A stretch of DNA of 64,000 nucleotides from NCBI RefSeq assembly GCF_003051005.1, contig NZ_QAOW01000001.1:1240001-1304000 (forward strand). Direction: 5' to 3'. Made by a program: the position numbers and the translations under genes. The notes beneath the pieces are model-generated. The model was not told the origin of the DNA. It made no database searches and saw nothing but the letters and a program-made list of their open reading frames with translations. Positions within the stretch are counted from its first letter, which is position 1, and every line of letters starts with the position of its first letter. This document shows positions 28,033-36,634 of the stretch, piece by piece. The DNA is from Rhodococcus sp. OK519. GTDB taxonomy: Bacteria; Actinomycetota; Actinomycetes; Mycobacteriales; Mycobacteriaceae.

Positions 28033-28698
28033 GTGCCGTTCGGTCGGATCGGACGGTGGACGGTCGCCGCCGGTGTTATGGGCGTCGTAGGGCCGACCCT
28101 GTGGATCAGGGTGGCCGCGGCGGGGCGGATGCACGGGCCCACCCGATCACCGGCCGCCCCCGTCGTCGTGGTCCTCGGCGCGCGCGTTCGTGACGGGCGC
28201 CCCATGAAGTTCCTGCAGGGTCGCCTCGACACGACGGTTCGGCTGGTTCGGGACGGCAAGGCGTCGGTTGTGCTGGTGTCGGGCGATGCCCACGGGCGGT
28301 CGGGCGACGAGATCGCCGCGATGGTCGGGTATCTCGTCGCGGCCGGTGTGCCGCGCGATCGGATCGTTGCCGATCCCTACGGTCTCGACACCTACGACAC
28401 GTGCATCCGCGCCGCGCGCACGTTCGGGGTCCGTCGCGCGCTGTTGGTGACCCAGCCGTTCCATCTTCCCCGCACCGTCGCGCTCGCCCGGGCTGCGGGG
28501 ATCGACGCCCACGGGGTTCGGGCGGGCCGTGCCGGTGGCCGACGTTCGACGCTCGTGAAGAACTCGGTGCGGGAGATTCTCGCCTACCCGAAGGCCGCAC
28601 GTGATGTGCTGAGCAGACGCGACCCCGGAGTGTCTTCGGTGCCGGATGATTCGGTGAGCGATGCAGCGGCCCGGGAACCCGGTGCGTGGCGGCGCTGA
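28033..28698 (+). CDS. YdcF/SanA-like DUF218 envelope protein
   Basis: A 221-residue protein with an N-terminal membrane anchor (about 7-30) and a DUF218 domain: VVVVLGARVRDGRPMKFLQGRL near 43-64, VVLVSGDAHGRSGDE near 78-92, and GLDTYDTCIRAARTFGVRRALLVTQPFHLPR near 118-148, in which DT and the HLPR region are diagnostic. Relatives (SanA, ElyC) affect envelope integrity and vancomycin tolerance; the reaction is unknown. It follows the acyltransferase by 9 nt, so they form an operon. The C-terminal 25 residues are low in complexity. Confidence 0.85.
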   Translation: MPFGRIGRWTVAAGVMGVVGPTLWIRVAAAGRMHGPTRSPAAPVVVVLGARVRDGRPMKFLQGRLDTTVRLVRDGKASVVLVSGDAHGRSGDEIAAMVGYLVAAGVPRDRIVADPYGLDTYDTCIRAARTFGVRRALLVTQPFHLPRTVALARAAGIDAHGVRAGRAGGRRSTLVKNSVREILAYPKAARDVLSRRDPGVSSVPDDSVSDAAAREPGAWRR

Positions 28699-28701
28699 CG
28701 G

Positions 28702-28707
28702 TAAGTT
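28702..28707 (+). promoter_or_regulatory. -10 element of a probable leaderless transcript
   Basis: TAAGTT lies 7 nt before the GTG at 28715. Confidence 0.5.
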
Positions 28708-28714
28708 CCGAGAC

Positions 28715-29893
28715 GTGTCCGTCGTCTCGTTCGCCCATACTCGGCCGCGGTTGTTCTGGTCGTCCGTCGCGGCGCTCGTCGCCGCCCTCTACGTAACCTC
28801 GCTCGCGATCTTCGCCGTGAGCGACGCCAGCGACAGTGGGTGGACCGAGGTGACGCCCGGTGACGACGAGGTTCTCGTGATCGTTTCCCTGACCGAGATG
28901 CGCACGAGCACGTCTCGGGCCGACGCCGAGGTCACGGTGGCGCCGGGGGCGCGGTTCCTCGATCCGGTCGGCAAGGATCTCGCGCGGGACATGACCGTGG
29001 TCGTATCGCCGAGCATCGCGCGGACGAAACTCGTCCTTCCCCAGGGGACGTCGGTCACCACATTCGATACCCAGATCCTGCTCGACGGCCAGGCAGGACG
29101 GTGGCCGTTCGACCGTTTCCGCGTCGACCCGCTCGAGGTGTCGGCCTTCACGGGTTCCGGCGCCGACGTGGAGTACCACCCCACACGAGTGCTCGTGGAC
29201 GGCGAAGCCGAGGGGTGGAGCGTCGGGGACGAGGCCGTCGCGACGGATCGCGAGGACGGTGGCGTTCGCGTGGATGTGAGCCGGTCGGGCGGCATCCTCG
29301 TGTACTCGGCGCTGCTGTTGGCGATGATGGTCGTCCTCGCGGTGCTCGCGGCATTCGTCGCGATCCAGACCGCGCGGCGACGCCGCGTCGTGCACACCGA
29401 CATGCTCGGATGGATGGCCGCCATGGTCTTCGCCGTGGTGCCGATGCGCGGAATCCTGCCCGGTGCTCCGCCGATCGGGGCCTGGGTCGACATCAGTGTC
29501 ACCGTGTGGGTGATCGTGACCCTTGTCGTCTCGCTGGCCCTCTACGTCTACTGCTGGTGGCGCGACACCGCCGGCGAGGTCGCGTCAGCTCACCCGGGAC
29601 AACTGGGACGGGGCATCGGTGAGCCGGCTGCCGGACCGGCGCCCGCCGCCCAGGGACAGCACGACCGCGACGAGTACGGCGAGCGCCCACCACACGTACG
29701 ACGACGCCAGGAACTGGTCCCACAGGGGCCAGCCCGTTCCGTCCCAACGACCGACGCCGAGTTCCCAGTGCGGCGCGATCACGAAGAGTGCCCAACTGAC
29801 CGCGACGGCAGCGCCCAACACGACGCTGCGGCGCCGGTAGGCGGCGACCGCGAGGACCACGAGCAGCGGCGCGACCCAGACCCAGTGATGTGA
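28715..29893 (+). CDS. DUF4436 membrane protein with anomalous C-terminal extension
   Basis: Resembles Rv2180c (DUF4436), a membrane protein of unknown role. Residues 1-290 form the known protein: a membrane helix at about 15-35, an extracytoplasmic beta-rich region, then three hydrophobic segments (about 190-215, 230-255 and 265-285) ending YVYCWWRDTAGE. The open frame then runs on for about 100 residues rich in Arg, Gln, Pro and His that lie antisense to the convergent mannosyltransferase gene. That tail resembles antisense coding sequence rather than protein, so the natural stop may have been lost or a frameshift may be present. GTG 28715 has a -10 7 nt upstream. Confidence 0.72.
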   Translation: MSVVSFAHTRPRLFWSSVAALVAALYVTSLAIFAVSDASDSGWTEVTPGDDEVLVIVSLTEMRTSTSRADAEVTVAPGARFLDPVGKDLARDMTVVVSPSIARTKLVLPQGTSVTTFDTQILLDGQAGRWPFDRFRVDPLEVSAFTGSGADVEYHPTRVLVDGEAEGWSVGDEAVATDREDGGVRVDVSRSGGILVYSALLLAMMVVLAVLAAFVAIQTARRRRVVHTDMLGWMAAMVFAVVPMRGILPGAPPIGAWVDISVTVWVIVTLVVSLALYVYCWWRDTAGEVASAHPGQLGRGIGEPAAGPAPAAQGQHDRDEYGERPPHVRRRQELVPQGPARSVPTTDAEFPVRRDHEECPTDRDGSAQHDAAAPVGGDREDHEQRRDPDPVM

Positions 29894-30895
29894 CCAGGAC
29901 ACCGGCGACACCAGCAGGCCGAACAGGGCATTGACGAACAGCGCGACAACCGGAATGTCCGCCGCGAACGCGCGGTGCATCGCGACGGCGGCCAGCGCCA
30001 GCACGACCACGCTCAACGCGAGCCACGACACGGTGCGGATCGACGGGTCGACGCCGAGTCGGGCCAGGACACCGGTGATGCTCTGGTTCGCGGGATAGGC
30101 GGGTCCGCCGATGCGGCTGGAGTCGAACAGAGTGTCGGTCCAGTACTCCCACGAGTCGGCGCGGGCGACGAGGAAGCCGATCGCGCCGAACACCACGAAA
30201 CTCACCCCCGTGGTGACCGCCGACCGGAAGTCCTTCCGGAGCAGGAAGTACAGGATGAACACCGCCGGCGTGAGTTTCACGGCGGCGACGAGGCCGATCA
30301 GGATTCCGCGCGGCCACGGCGTCTTCTTCAGGAGGCAGTCGGCCGCGACGAACACCATCAGCAGGATGTTGACCTGGCCGTAGTCGAACGTCGAGCTGAC
30401 AGGCTCCAAGGTGAGCGCAGCGGCGGCGCCGGCCAGGGCGGTCCATATCAGAGTCGTGCGGGGGCGCACCCCGACCGAGGCGAGCGCGAGCACCAGCGTC
30501 GCGACCAGCGCGAGCAACGACAGCACCGTGAGTACGGCGCCCGCGGCCTGGAGCGAGATCCACGACATCGGGGCGAAGACGACGGCGGCGAGCGGCGGGT
30601 ACGTGAACGGCAGATGCTGGCCGAAGAACGTCGCAGGCATCTCGCCGTAGAGGGGATCACCGGCCGCGAACACCGCGCCGCCGAGCCGGTACACATCGAG
30701 ATCGATGCGGTACTGGAAGCCCACGTCCCGTATCCCGGGGAACCCGACCAGGTAAAAGAGCGCTCCGGCCGTGAACGCGGCGGCGATGGCGACCCGGGTT
30801 GCGAGGACGGCCGCGGGATGCCACGTCGACCTCGGCGGTGCGGCGTCGTCCGCGGGGGAGGGGCCGGCGGGGTCGCTCGTGGGGTTGTGCACCAC
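29585..30895 (-). CDS. GT-C polyprenyl-phosphomannose alpha-1,2-mannosyltransferase (Rv2181 type)
   Basis: Integral membrane glycosyltransferase (GT87/DUF2029) that in mycobacteria adds alpha-1,2 mannose branches to lipomannan and LAM. The 436 residues hold about 10-12 hydrophobic helices. The first periplasmic loop carries YRIDLDVYRLGGAVFAAGDP, with the acidic pair typical of the catalytic loop, then LPFTYPPLAAVVFAP. It is divergent from the Orn-like gene and overlaps the DUF4436 open frame by 309 nt at its 3' end. GTG 30895 is taken; a second GTG follows directly. Confidence 0.87.
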   Translation of the reverse strand: MVHNPTSDPAGPSPADDAAPPRSTWHPAAVLATRVAIAAAFTAGALFYLVGFPGIRDVGFQYRIDLDVYRLGGAVFAAGDPLYGEMPATFFGQHLPFTYPPLAAVVFAPMSWISLQAAGAVLTVLSLLALVATLVLALASVGVRPRTTLIWTALAGAAAALTLEPVSSTFDYGQVNILLMVFVAADCLLKKTPWPRGILIGLVAAVKLTPAVFILYFLLRKDFRSAVTTGVSFVVFGAIGFLVARADSWEYWTDTLFDSSRIGGPAYPANQSITGVLARLGVDPSIRTVSWLALSVVVLALAAVAMHRAFAADIPVVALFVNALFGLLVSPVSWSHHWVWVAPLLVVLAVAAYRRRSVVLGAAVAVSWALFVIAPHWELGVGRWDGTGWPLWDQFLASSYVWWALAVLVAVVLSLGGGRRSGSRLTDAPSQLSRVS

Positions 30896-30994
30896 TGCAT
30901 CTTTCTACGAACCGGGGCCGCAGTGTCGAGTGCCCCGGGCGTAGGGCGGTGTCGAGGACTCAGGGCGGTGTCCAGGACTCCGACGCGGGGGGCA

Positions 30995-31000
30995 TAGGCT
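30995..31000 (+). promoter_or_regulatory. -10 element of a probable leaderless transcript
   Basis: TAGGCT lies 8 nt before the GTG at 31009. Confidence 0.5.
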
Positions 31001-31008
31001 CCCCACCC

Positions 31009-31500
31009 GTGCGTTACTTCTACGACTGCGAGTTCATCGAGGACGGTCGCACGATCGAGCTCGTCTCGATCGGTGTGGTGTGCGAGGACGGCCGTGAGTT
31101 CTACGCCGTGTCCACCGAGTTCGACCCCGAACGCGCCGGCAAGTGGGTGCGCCGCAACGTGCTGCCGAAGCTGCCGTCGCCGTCGTCCCCGCTCTGGAAG
31201 AGTCGCACCAAGATCCGTGACGACCTCATGAAGTTCCTGGTGCCGAGGCCGGGCATCGAACCCGAACTGTGGGCGTGGGTGGCGGCGTACGACCATGTCG
31301 TGCTGTGCCAGCTGTGGGGCGCGATGACCGAACTGCCGTCGAACATGCCCCGGTACACGCGCGAACTGCGTCAGCACTGGGAGGAGCACGGCAGCCCGCC
31401 GCTGCCGCCGGTCCCCGACGACGCGCACGACGCGCTCACCGATGCGCGGCACAACCTGGCGAAGTTCGAGGCGATCGAGGCGTTCCGCTCGGTGCGGTGA
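31009..31500 (+). CDS. RNase T-like 3'-5' exoribonuclease (Rv2179c family)
   Basis: DEDD-family exoribonuclease specific to Actinobacteria. The 163 residues start VRYFYDCEFIEDGRTIELVS, whose Asp and Glu are the first metal ligands; YDHVVLCQLWG supplies the next Asp, and DDAHDALTDARHNL the terminal histidine and Asp. The mycobacterial homologue degrades 3' overhangs of dsRNA. The start GTG is set by homology and by the -10 8 nt upstream; longer in-frame extensions lie in the divergent promoter. It precedes aroG by 90 nt. Confidence 0.9.
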   Translation: MRYFYDCEFIEDGRTIELVSIGVVCEDGREFYAVSTEFDPERAGKWVRRNVLPKLPSPSSPLWKSRTKIRDDLMKFLVPRPGIEPELWAWVAAYDHVVLCQLWGAMTELPSNMPRYTRELRQHWEEHGSPPLPPVPDDAHDALTDARHNLAKFEAIEAFRSVR

Positions 31501-31572
31501 GCAGAATCACGCGCCACGGATGCGGCAACGATTCCGTGTGAATGGGGGCCTTCCCTCACTCGGTTCGGGTGA

Positions 31573-32976
<1,404 letters not shown>

Positions 32977-32997
32977 CCCGACCAGTCGACCCCACGA

Positions 32998-33046
32998 GCC
33001 GAAGGGTTCGTTCGTGTGCCGCGACCGCATGAACGGGCCCTTCGGC
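32998..33046. terminator. Terminator between aroG and pknL
   Basis: 16-bp stem with two G-U type pairs (arms 32998-33013 and 33031-33046) between convergent stops. Confidence 0.75.
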
Positions 33047-33073
33047 CGTATCCGGCCGGTTCAGCACAGGGAC

Positions 33074-33103
33074 TTCAGAGCAGTGACGTTCAGAGCAGTG
33101 ACG
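33074..33103. repeat. 15-bp tandem duplication across the pknL stop codon
   Basis: Two identical 15-bp units (33074-33088 and 33089-33103) cover the last codons and stop of pknL. Because 15 is a multiple of three, the second unit keeps the frame: Thr-Ser-Leu-Leu-stop is written twice in a row. Confidence 0.9.
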
Positions 33104-35087
33104 TGAGGGTGACGGTTCCGCCGGGGACGACGCGGTCGCCGGCGCCGGGGTTCTGCGAGATGATCAGCGACCGGTCCGAGCTGACGATCTGACGCACCTC
33201 GTACTGCAGGCCGAGCTTGTCCAGCTCGGACTTCGCGGACGAGACCGACCGGCCGAGCAGGGACGGCACCTTCACGGCGTTCGACACCTTCAGCACGACA
33301 CTCGTGCCGGCCTTGACGGACGTGCCGACCTCGGGATCCGTACCGACAGCGTCGCCGGAGTCGACCTTGTCGTCGAACACCTGCTGGACCTCGCGCACGG
33401 TGATGCCCGCCGAGTCGAGGGCCTTGCGCGCCTCCTTCTCCGACATGCCCGAGACCCCCGGGACATCCACGGGTGCGGCACCCTTGCTCCGGATCATTCG
33501 GACCTCGGAGCCGACCGTCAGCATCGTGCCGGGCGCGGGCTCGAGGGCGGCGATCCCGCCGACCGGTATCCGCGCGCTGAAGGCCTCGCCGCCGTCGACG
33601 GGAACGAACGTGCGCTCACGCAGGCTCGCCTCGACGGAGGAGACGTCGCCGCGGCCGCCGACTTCGGGAACCGACGGACGGCCCAGGGAGACGAGCAGCA
33701 CCACCGCGGACCCGCGCGTGAGCTTGGAGCCCGTGGTGGGGTCCGTTCCCACCGGGGCATCCACCGCGACGGTGTCCGAGTAGGCCCCGCGGGTCTCCAC
33801 ACTCAGGCCCGCAGCCTCGATCTGCGAGGTGGCACCGGAGGTGTCGAGACCGTCGACGGCCGGCACCGCCGCGTAGCGGCCCGAACCGAGCCACCAGCCG
33901 CCGAACCCGAGCGCGCCCGCGACCAGCAGGATCACCAGTAGCCACACCAGCACCGTTCGGCGGGAGCCGGGCCGGGGCTTGCCCGGCACACCGAACGGTC
34001 GCCGGGCGTCCGGTACGTCGGGCGGCGGGAAGTCGTCGTCGGACGGCCGTGGCGTCACCGTCGTCACGACCTTGGTGTGCTGGACGCCGTCGTGGGGGCG
34101 GTCGACCGGCGTCACCATGGTCGGTGCGTCAGCGTCGAGCGGGGCGACCGGTGCCGGCCGGTTCCCGGGTTCGGGGTGCTGTCCGGGGGCGCGCGTGGTG
34201 ACGGCGGTGGGGACGGCGGGCTGCTGTGCGGTGCGGCGCGGTGCGGGAACGCGGTAGTCCGGCAACTGCAGTTCGGCGCTCACGGTGCGCAGTCGCGCCG
34301 CCATCGCGCCGGCGTCCGCGAAGCGCTCCTCCGGATCGCGCTCGGTCGCGCGGAGCACGATCTCGTCGAATTCCGGCGGTACACCCGGGATGGCCCGGCT
34401 CGGCTCGGGGACGTCGTTGTCGATCCGCTGATATGCGATGGACAGCGATGTGTCGCCGGTGAACGGGGTGACGCCGGTCAGCATCTCGTACAGCAGCACG
34501 CCTGCCGCGTACACGTCGCTGCGGGCATCCGCGGTTCCGGTCGTGACCTGCTCGGGCGACAGATATGCGGCGGTGCCGAGGATCACACTGCGCGACGTCG
34601 TGCCCGCCGCCGCGATGGCCCGCACGAGGCCGAAGTCGGCGATCTTCACATCGCCGGAGTGTGAGATGAGCACGTTCTCGGGCTTGACGTCGCGGTGGAC
34701 CAGGCCGGCGCGGTGCGCGACCGCGAGAGCCTCCAGTACGGGGCGGGCCACGGCCGCCGCGGCGTGCGGGGGCATGGGGCCGCGCTCACGCAGCAGTTCG
34801 CGTAGCGTGCCGCCCTCGACGAGTTCCATCACCAGGAAGGCGTGCTCGCCGTCGCTGCCCTGGTCGTGGACCCCGACCAGCCCCGGATGGTTGAGCCGGG
34901 CCACGGCGCGGGCCTCGAACTCGAACCGGGCCAGGAACTGGGGATCGGCAGCGAACTGCGGATCCATGACCTTGATCGCCACGGGGCGGTCCAGGCGCAG
35001 GTCCATCCCGCGGTAGACGGTGGACATGCCGCCCCGCGCAATCGGCGAATCGATGCGGTAGCGCCTGTCCAGCACCACACCGATCAT
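33090..35087 (-). CDS. pknL: Ser/Thr protein kinase PknL with four PASTA domains
   Basis: Transmembrane sensor kinase. The 665 residues comprise an N-terminal Hanks kinase (about 8-265) with glycine loop ARGGMSTVYRG, Lys39, His131-Arg-Asp133 and DFG at 151-153; a Pro-rich juxtamembrane region; one helix at about 379-400; and four PASTA repeats (about 404-468, 470-535, 540-602, 604-665) that in relatives bind muropeptides or lipid II. M. tuberculosis PknL lacks PASTA repeats, while corynebacterial PknL has them. ATG 35087 is set by GGAGG 7 nt upstream; a TTG seven codons earlier is rejected. It is divergent from the HTH gene whose mycobacterial homologue it phosphorylates. Confidence 0.95.
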   Translation of the reverse strand: MIGVVLDRRYRIDSPIARGGMSTVYRGMDLRLDRPVAIKVMDPQFAADPQFLARFEFEARAVARLNHPGLVGVHDQGSDGEHAFLVMELVEGGTLRELLRERGPMPPHAAAAVARPVLEALAVAHRAGLVHRDVKPENVLISHSGDVKIADFGLVRAIAAAGTTSRSVILGTAAYLSPEQVTTGTADARSDVYAAGVLLYEMLTGVTPFTGDTSLSIAYQRIDNDVPEPSRAIPGVPPEFDEIVLRATERDPEERFADAGAMAARLRTVSAELQLPDYRVPAPRRTAQQPAVPTAVTTRAPGQHPEPGNRPAPVAPLDADAPTMVTPVDRPHDGVQHTKVVTTVTPRPSDDDFPPPDVPDARRPFGVPGKPRPGSRRTVLVWLLVILLVAGALGFGGWWLGSGRYAAVPAVDGLDTSGATSQIEAAGLSVETRGAYSDTVAVDAPVGTDPTTGSKLTRGSAVVLLVSLGRPSVPEVGGRGDVSSVEASLRERTFVPVDGGEAFSARIPVGGIAALEPAPGTMLTVGSEVRMIRSKGAAPVDVPGVSGMSEKEARKALDSAGITVREVQQVFDDKVDSGDAVGTDPEVGTSVKAGTSVVLKVSNAVKVPSLLGRSVSSAKSELDKLGLQYEVRQIVSSDRSLIISQNPGAGDRVVPGGTVTLTSLL

Positions 35088-35218
35088 CCGTTGACCTCCG
35101 GGATTCAAAGCTCGCGCCCCTCGCTTCCGTGCTCAGATTCATCTCGATCGTAGTCAGCTCACGTCGCCGACCCGATTCCTCCATAGGGACCCTGGTCGTA
35201 CCGTCGGCGCCGACCCGA

Positions 35219-35224
35219 TAACGT
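35219..35224 (+). promoter_or_regulatory. -10 element of a probable leaderless transcript
   Basis: TAACGT lies 7 nt before GTG 35232. Confidence 0.5.
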
Positions 35225-35231
35225 TACGGGA

Positions 35232-35600
35232 GTGAGTGCTATCCCTTACTGCGATGACGTGTTGGACCGATCGATCCCGCTACTGCAGATGGCGGACGTG
35301 TCGAAGCAGATGCGTCTCGTCGTCACACACGTGCACCAGCTGCTTCGCGAACACAAGCTGATCGCGGTCCGCCGCGACACCGTCATCGGTGTTCCCGAGG
35401 CGTTCTTCGGCGACGACGGGCAGCCCCTGCGACTGCTGCCCGGGCTGATCCACGTGCTGCGGGACGGCGGATTCCAGGACGAGGAGATCCTTCGCTGGCT
35501 GTTCACCGAGGACGAGTCGCTGTCCGGTACGCCGATCGAAACGATGCACACCGATCACGCACGCGAGGTGGTTCGGCGCGCCCAGTCGATGGCGTTCTGA
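35232..35600 (+). CDS. Rv2175c-like winged-helix DNA-binding protein, probable PknL substrate
   Basis: A 122-residue regulator with a MerR/winged-helix-like N-terminal part (about 12-60: LQMADVSKQMRLVVTHVHQL then IAVRRDTVIGVPEAFF) and a helical C-terminus (LLPGLIHVLRDGGFQDEEIL). In M. tuberculosis, Rv2175c binds DNA and loses binding when PknL phosphorylates it. Divergence from pknL supports the same pairing here. Thr residues available near the N-terminus are few (Thr28 region), so the phosphosite should be checked. The GTG follows a -10 by 7 nt. The 3' end lies within a 17-bp tandem repeat. Confidence 0.88.
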   Translation: MSAIPYCDDVLDRSIPLLQMADVSKQMRLVVTHVHQLLREHKLIAVRRDTVIGVPEAFFGDDGQPLRLLPGLIHVLRDGGFQDEEILRWLFTEDESLSGTPIETMHTDHAREVVRRAQSMAF

Positions 35601-35652
35601 AGTCGGTGGCGTTCTGAAGTCGGTGGCGTTCTGAAGTCGGTGGCGTTCTGAA
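35590..35652 (+). repeat. 17-bp tandem repeat (3.7 copies) spanning a stop codon
   Basis: Unit TGGCGTTCTGAAGTCGG occurs three full times (35590-35606, 35607-35623, 35624-35640) plus 12 bases. The first unit contains the last codons and TGA of the HTH gene. Units are identical, which points to recent slippage or unequal duplication. Confidence 0.95.
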
Positions 35653-35680
35653 CCAGCCGTCCGCGCCGTGTTCTCAGCTT

Positions 35681-36634
35681 TCAGTCCCGCCGTCCGGACA
35701 TTTGCACGCGCGCCGTCACCGCGCGCGTGAGCAGCGGTAGCGCCACCGCGAGGCGTCGTCGCCTCGAAACAGTGGCGCGGCGATCGAAGACCCGGAAGCC
35801 GCTGCGTTCCACCTCGTCGAGGATCTCCGAGTACAGCGTGAAGGCCGCGCGCATGCCGGGGCGGGCACGCGGATCGAGCATGTCCAACCCGGGCTCCGCG
35901 TCGCGGTACAGCGCGCGAGTGAGGGACGTGATGTGCCCGAGCGCCCGCCGCACCCGCGGATCGACGGAGCCGGTCTCGCGGCAGCGGTGCAGCAGGGTCG
36001 CGTCCACACCGAATGCGGACAGTTCGTCCGCGGGCAAATAGACGCGTCCACGCGCGAGATCCTCGCCGACGTCGCGCACGAAGTTCGTCAACTGGAACGC
36101 CTCGCCGAGCGCGGCGGCGTGCGGCACCGCATCCTCGAGGGGTGTCGTGGTGCCGAGGACGGGCAGCATCTGCAGTCCGATCACCACCGCGGATCCGTAC
36201 GTGTAGCGCCGCAAGGCGGCCATGTCCGGGTACGTGGCGTGGAAGCTGGGAGTGTCGGGGACGTCCATGCGCATCGAGTCGAGGAACGCGTGAAAGTACT
36301 CGACCGGAATCGAATACCGCTCGATGGTGTCCGTCACCGCCAGCACCACCGGTCCGATGCGAGGATCGTTCACCTCCTGGCCCGCGAGCGCGGAGTCGAG
36401 TGCGGCCTCGATCCGGTCGATCGCGGCCGCCCGCTCGGCGGCAGGGCGCGTCGCGTAGTCGACGTCGACGACATCGTCGGCGGTGCGGGCGAATCCGTAC
36501 AACGCGTGGACGGCGGGGCGATGCTCCGCGGGCAGTAGCCGAGTGGCCAGGTAGTACGTCCTGCCGTGCTCGGCCGCCAGGTGTCGGCACAAGCGGTAGG
36601 CGGCCGACAGATCGGCGTCCCGCTGCGGCGTCAC
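35681..36634 (-). CDS. crtB: Phytoene synthase
   Basis: Condenses two geranylgeranyl diphosphates to phytoene, the first committed carotenoid step. The 317 residues show the two squalene/phytoene synthase aspartate regions: YGFARTADDVVDVD near 46-59 and TNFVRDVGEDLARGRVYLP near 170-188. YTYGSAVVIGLQMLPVLG lies between them. GTG 36634 overlaps the mptA stop as GTGA; the much longer in-frame extension lies inside mptA. Being coupled to mptA while making a pigment precursor is odd, and the gene has no counterpart at this place in M. tuberculosis. Confidence 0.93.
   Translation of the reverse strand: MTPQRDADLSAAYRLCRHLAAEHGRTYYLATRLLPAEHRPAVHALYGFARTADDVVDVDYATRPAAERAAAIDRIEAALDSALAGQEVNDPRIGPVVLAVTDTIERYSIPVEYFHAFLDSMRMDVPDTPSFHATYPDMAALRRYTYGSAVVIGLQMLPVLGTTTPLEDAVPHAAALGEAFQLTNFVRDVGEDLARGRVYLPADELSAFGVDATLLHRCRETGSVDPRVRRALGHITSLTRALYRDAEPGLDMLDPRARPGMRAAFTLYSEILDEVERSGFRVFDRRATVSRRRRLAVALPLLTRAVTARVQMSGRRD

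Noticed and set aside
35590-35652. CRISPR-like array
   Set aside because: Units are directly adjacent with no spacers; it is a simple tandem repeat.
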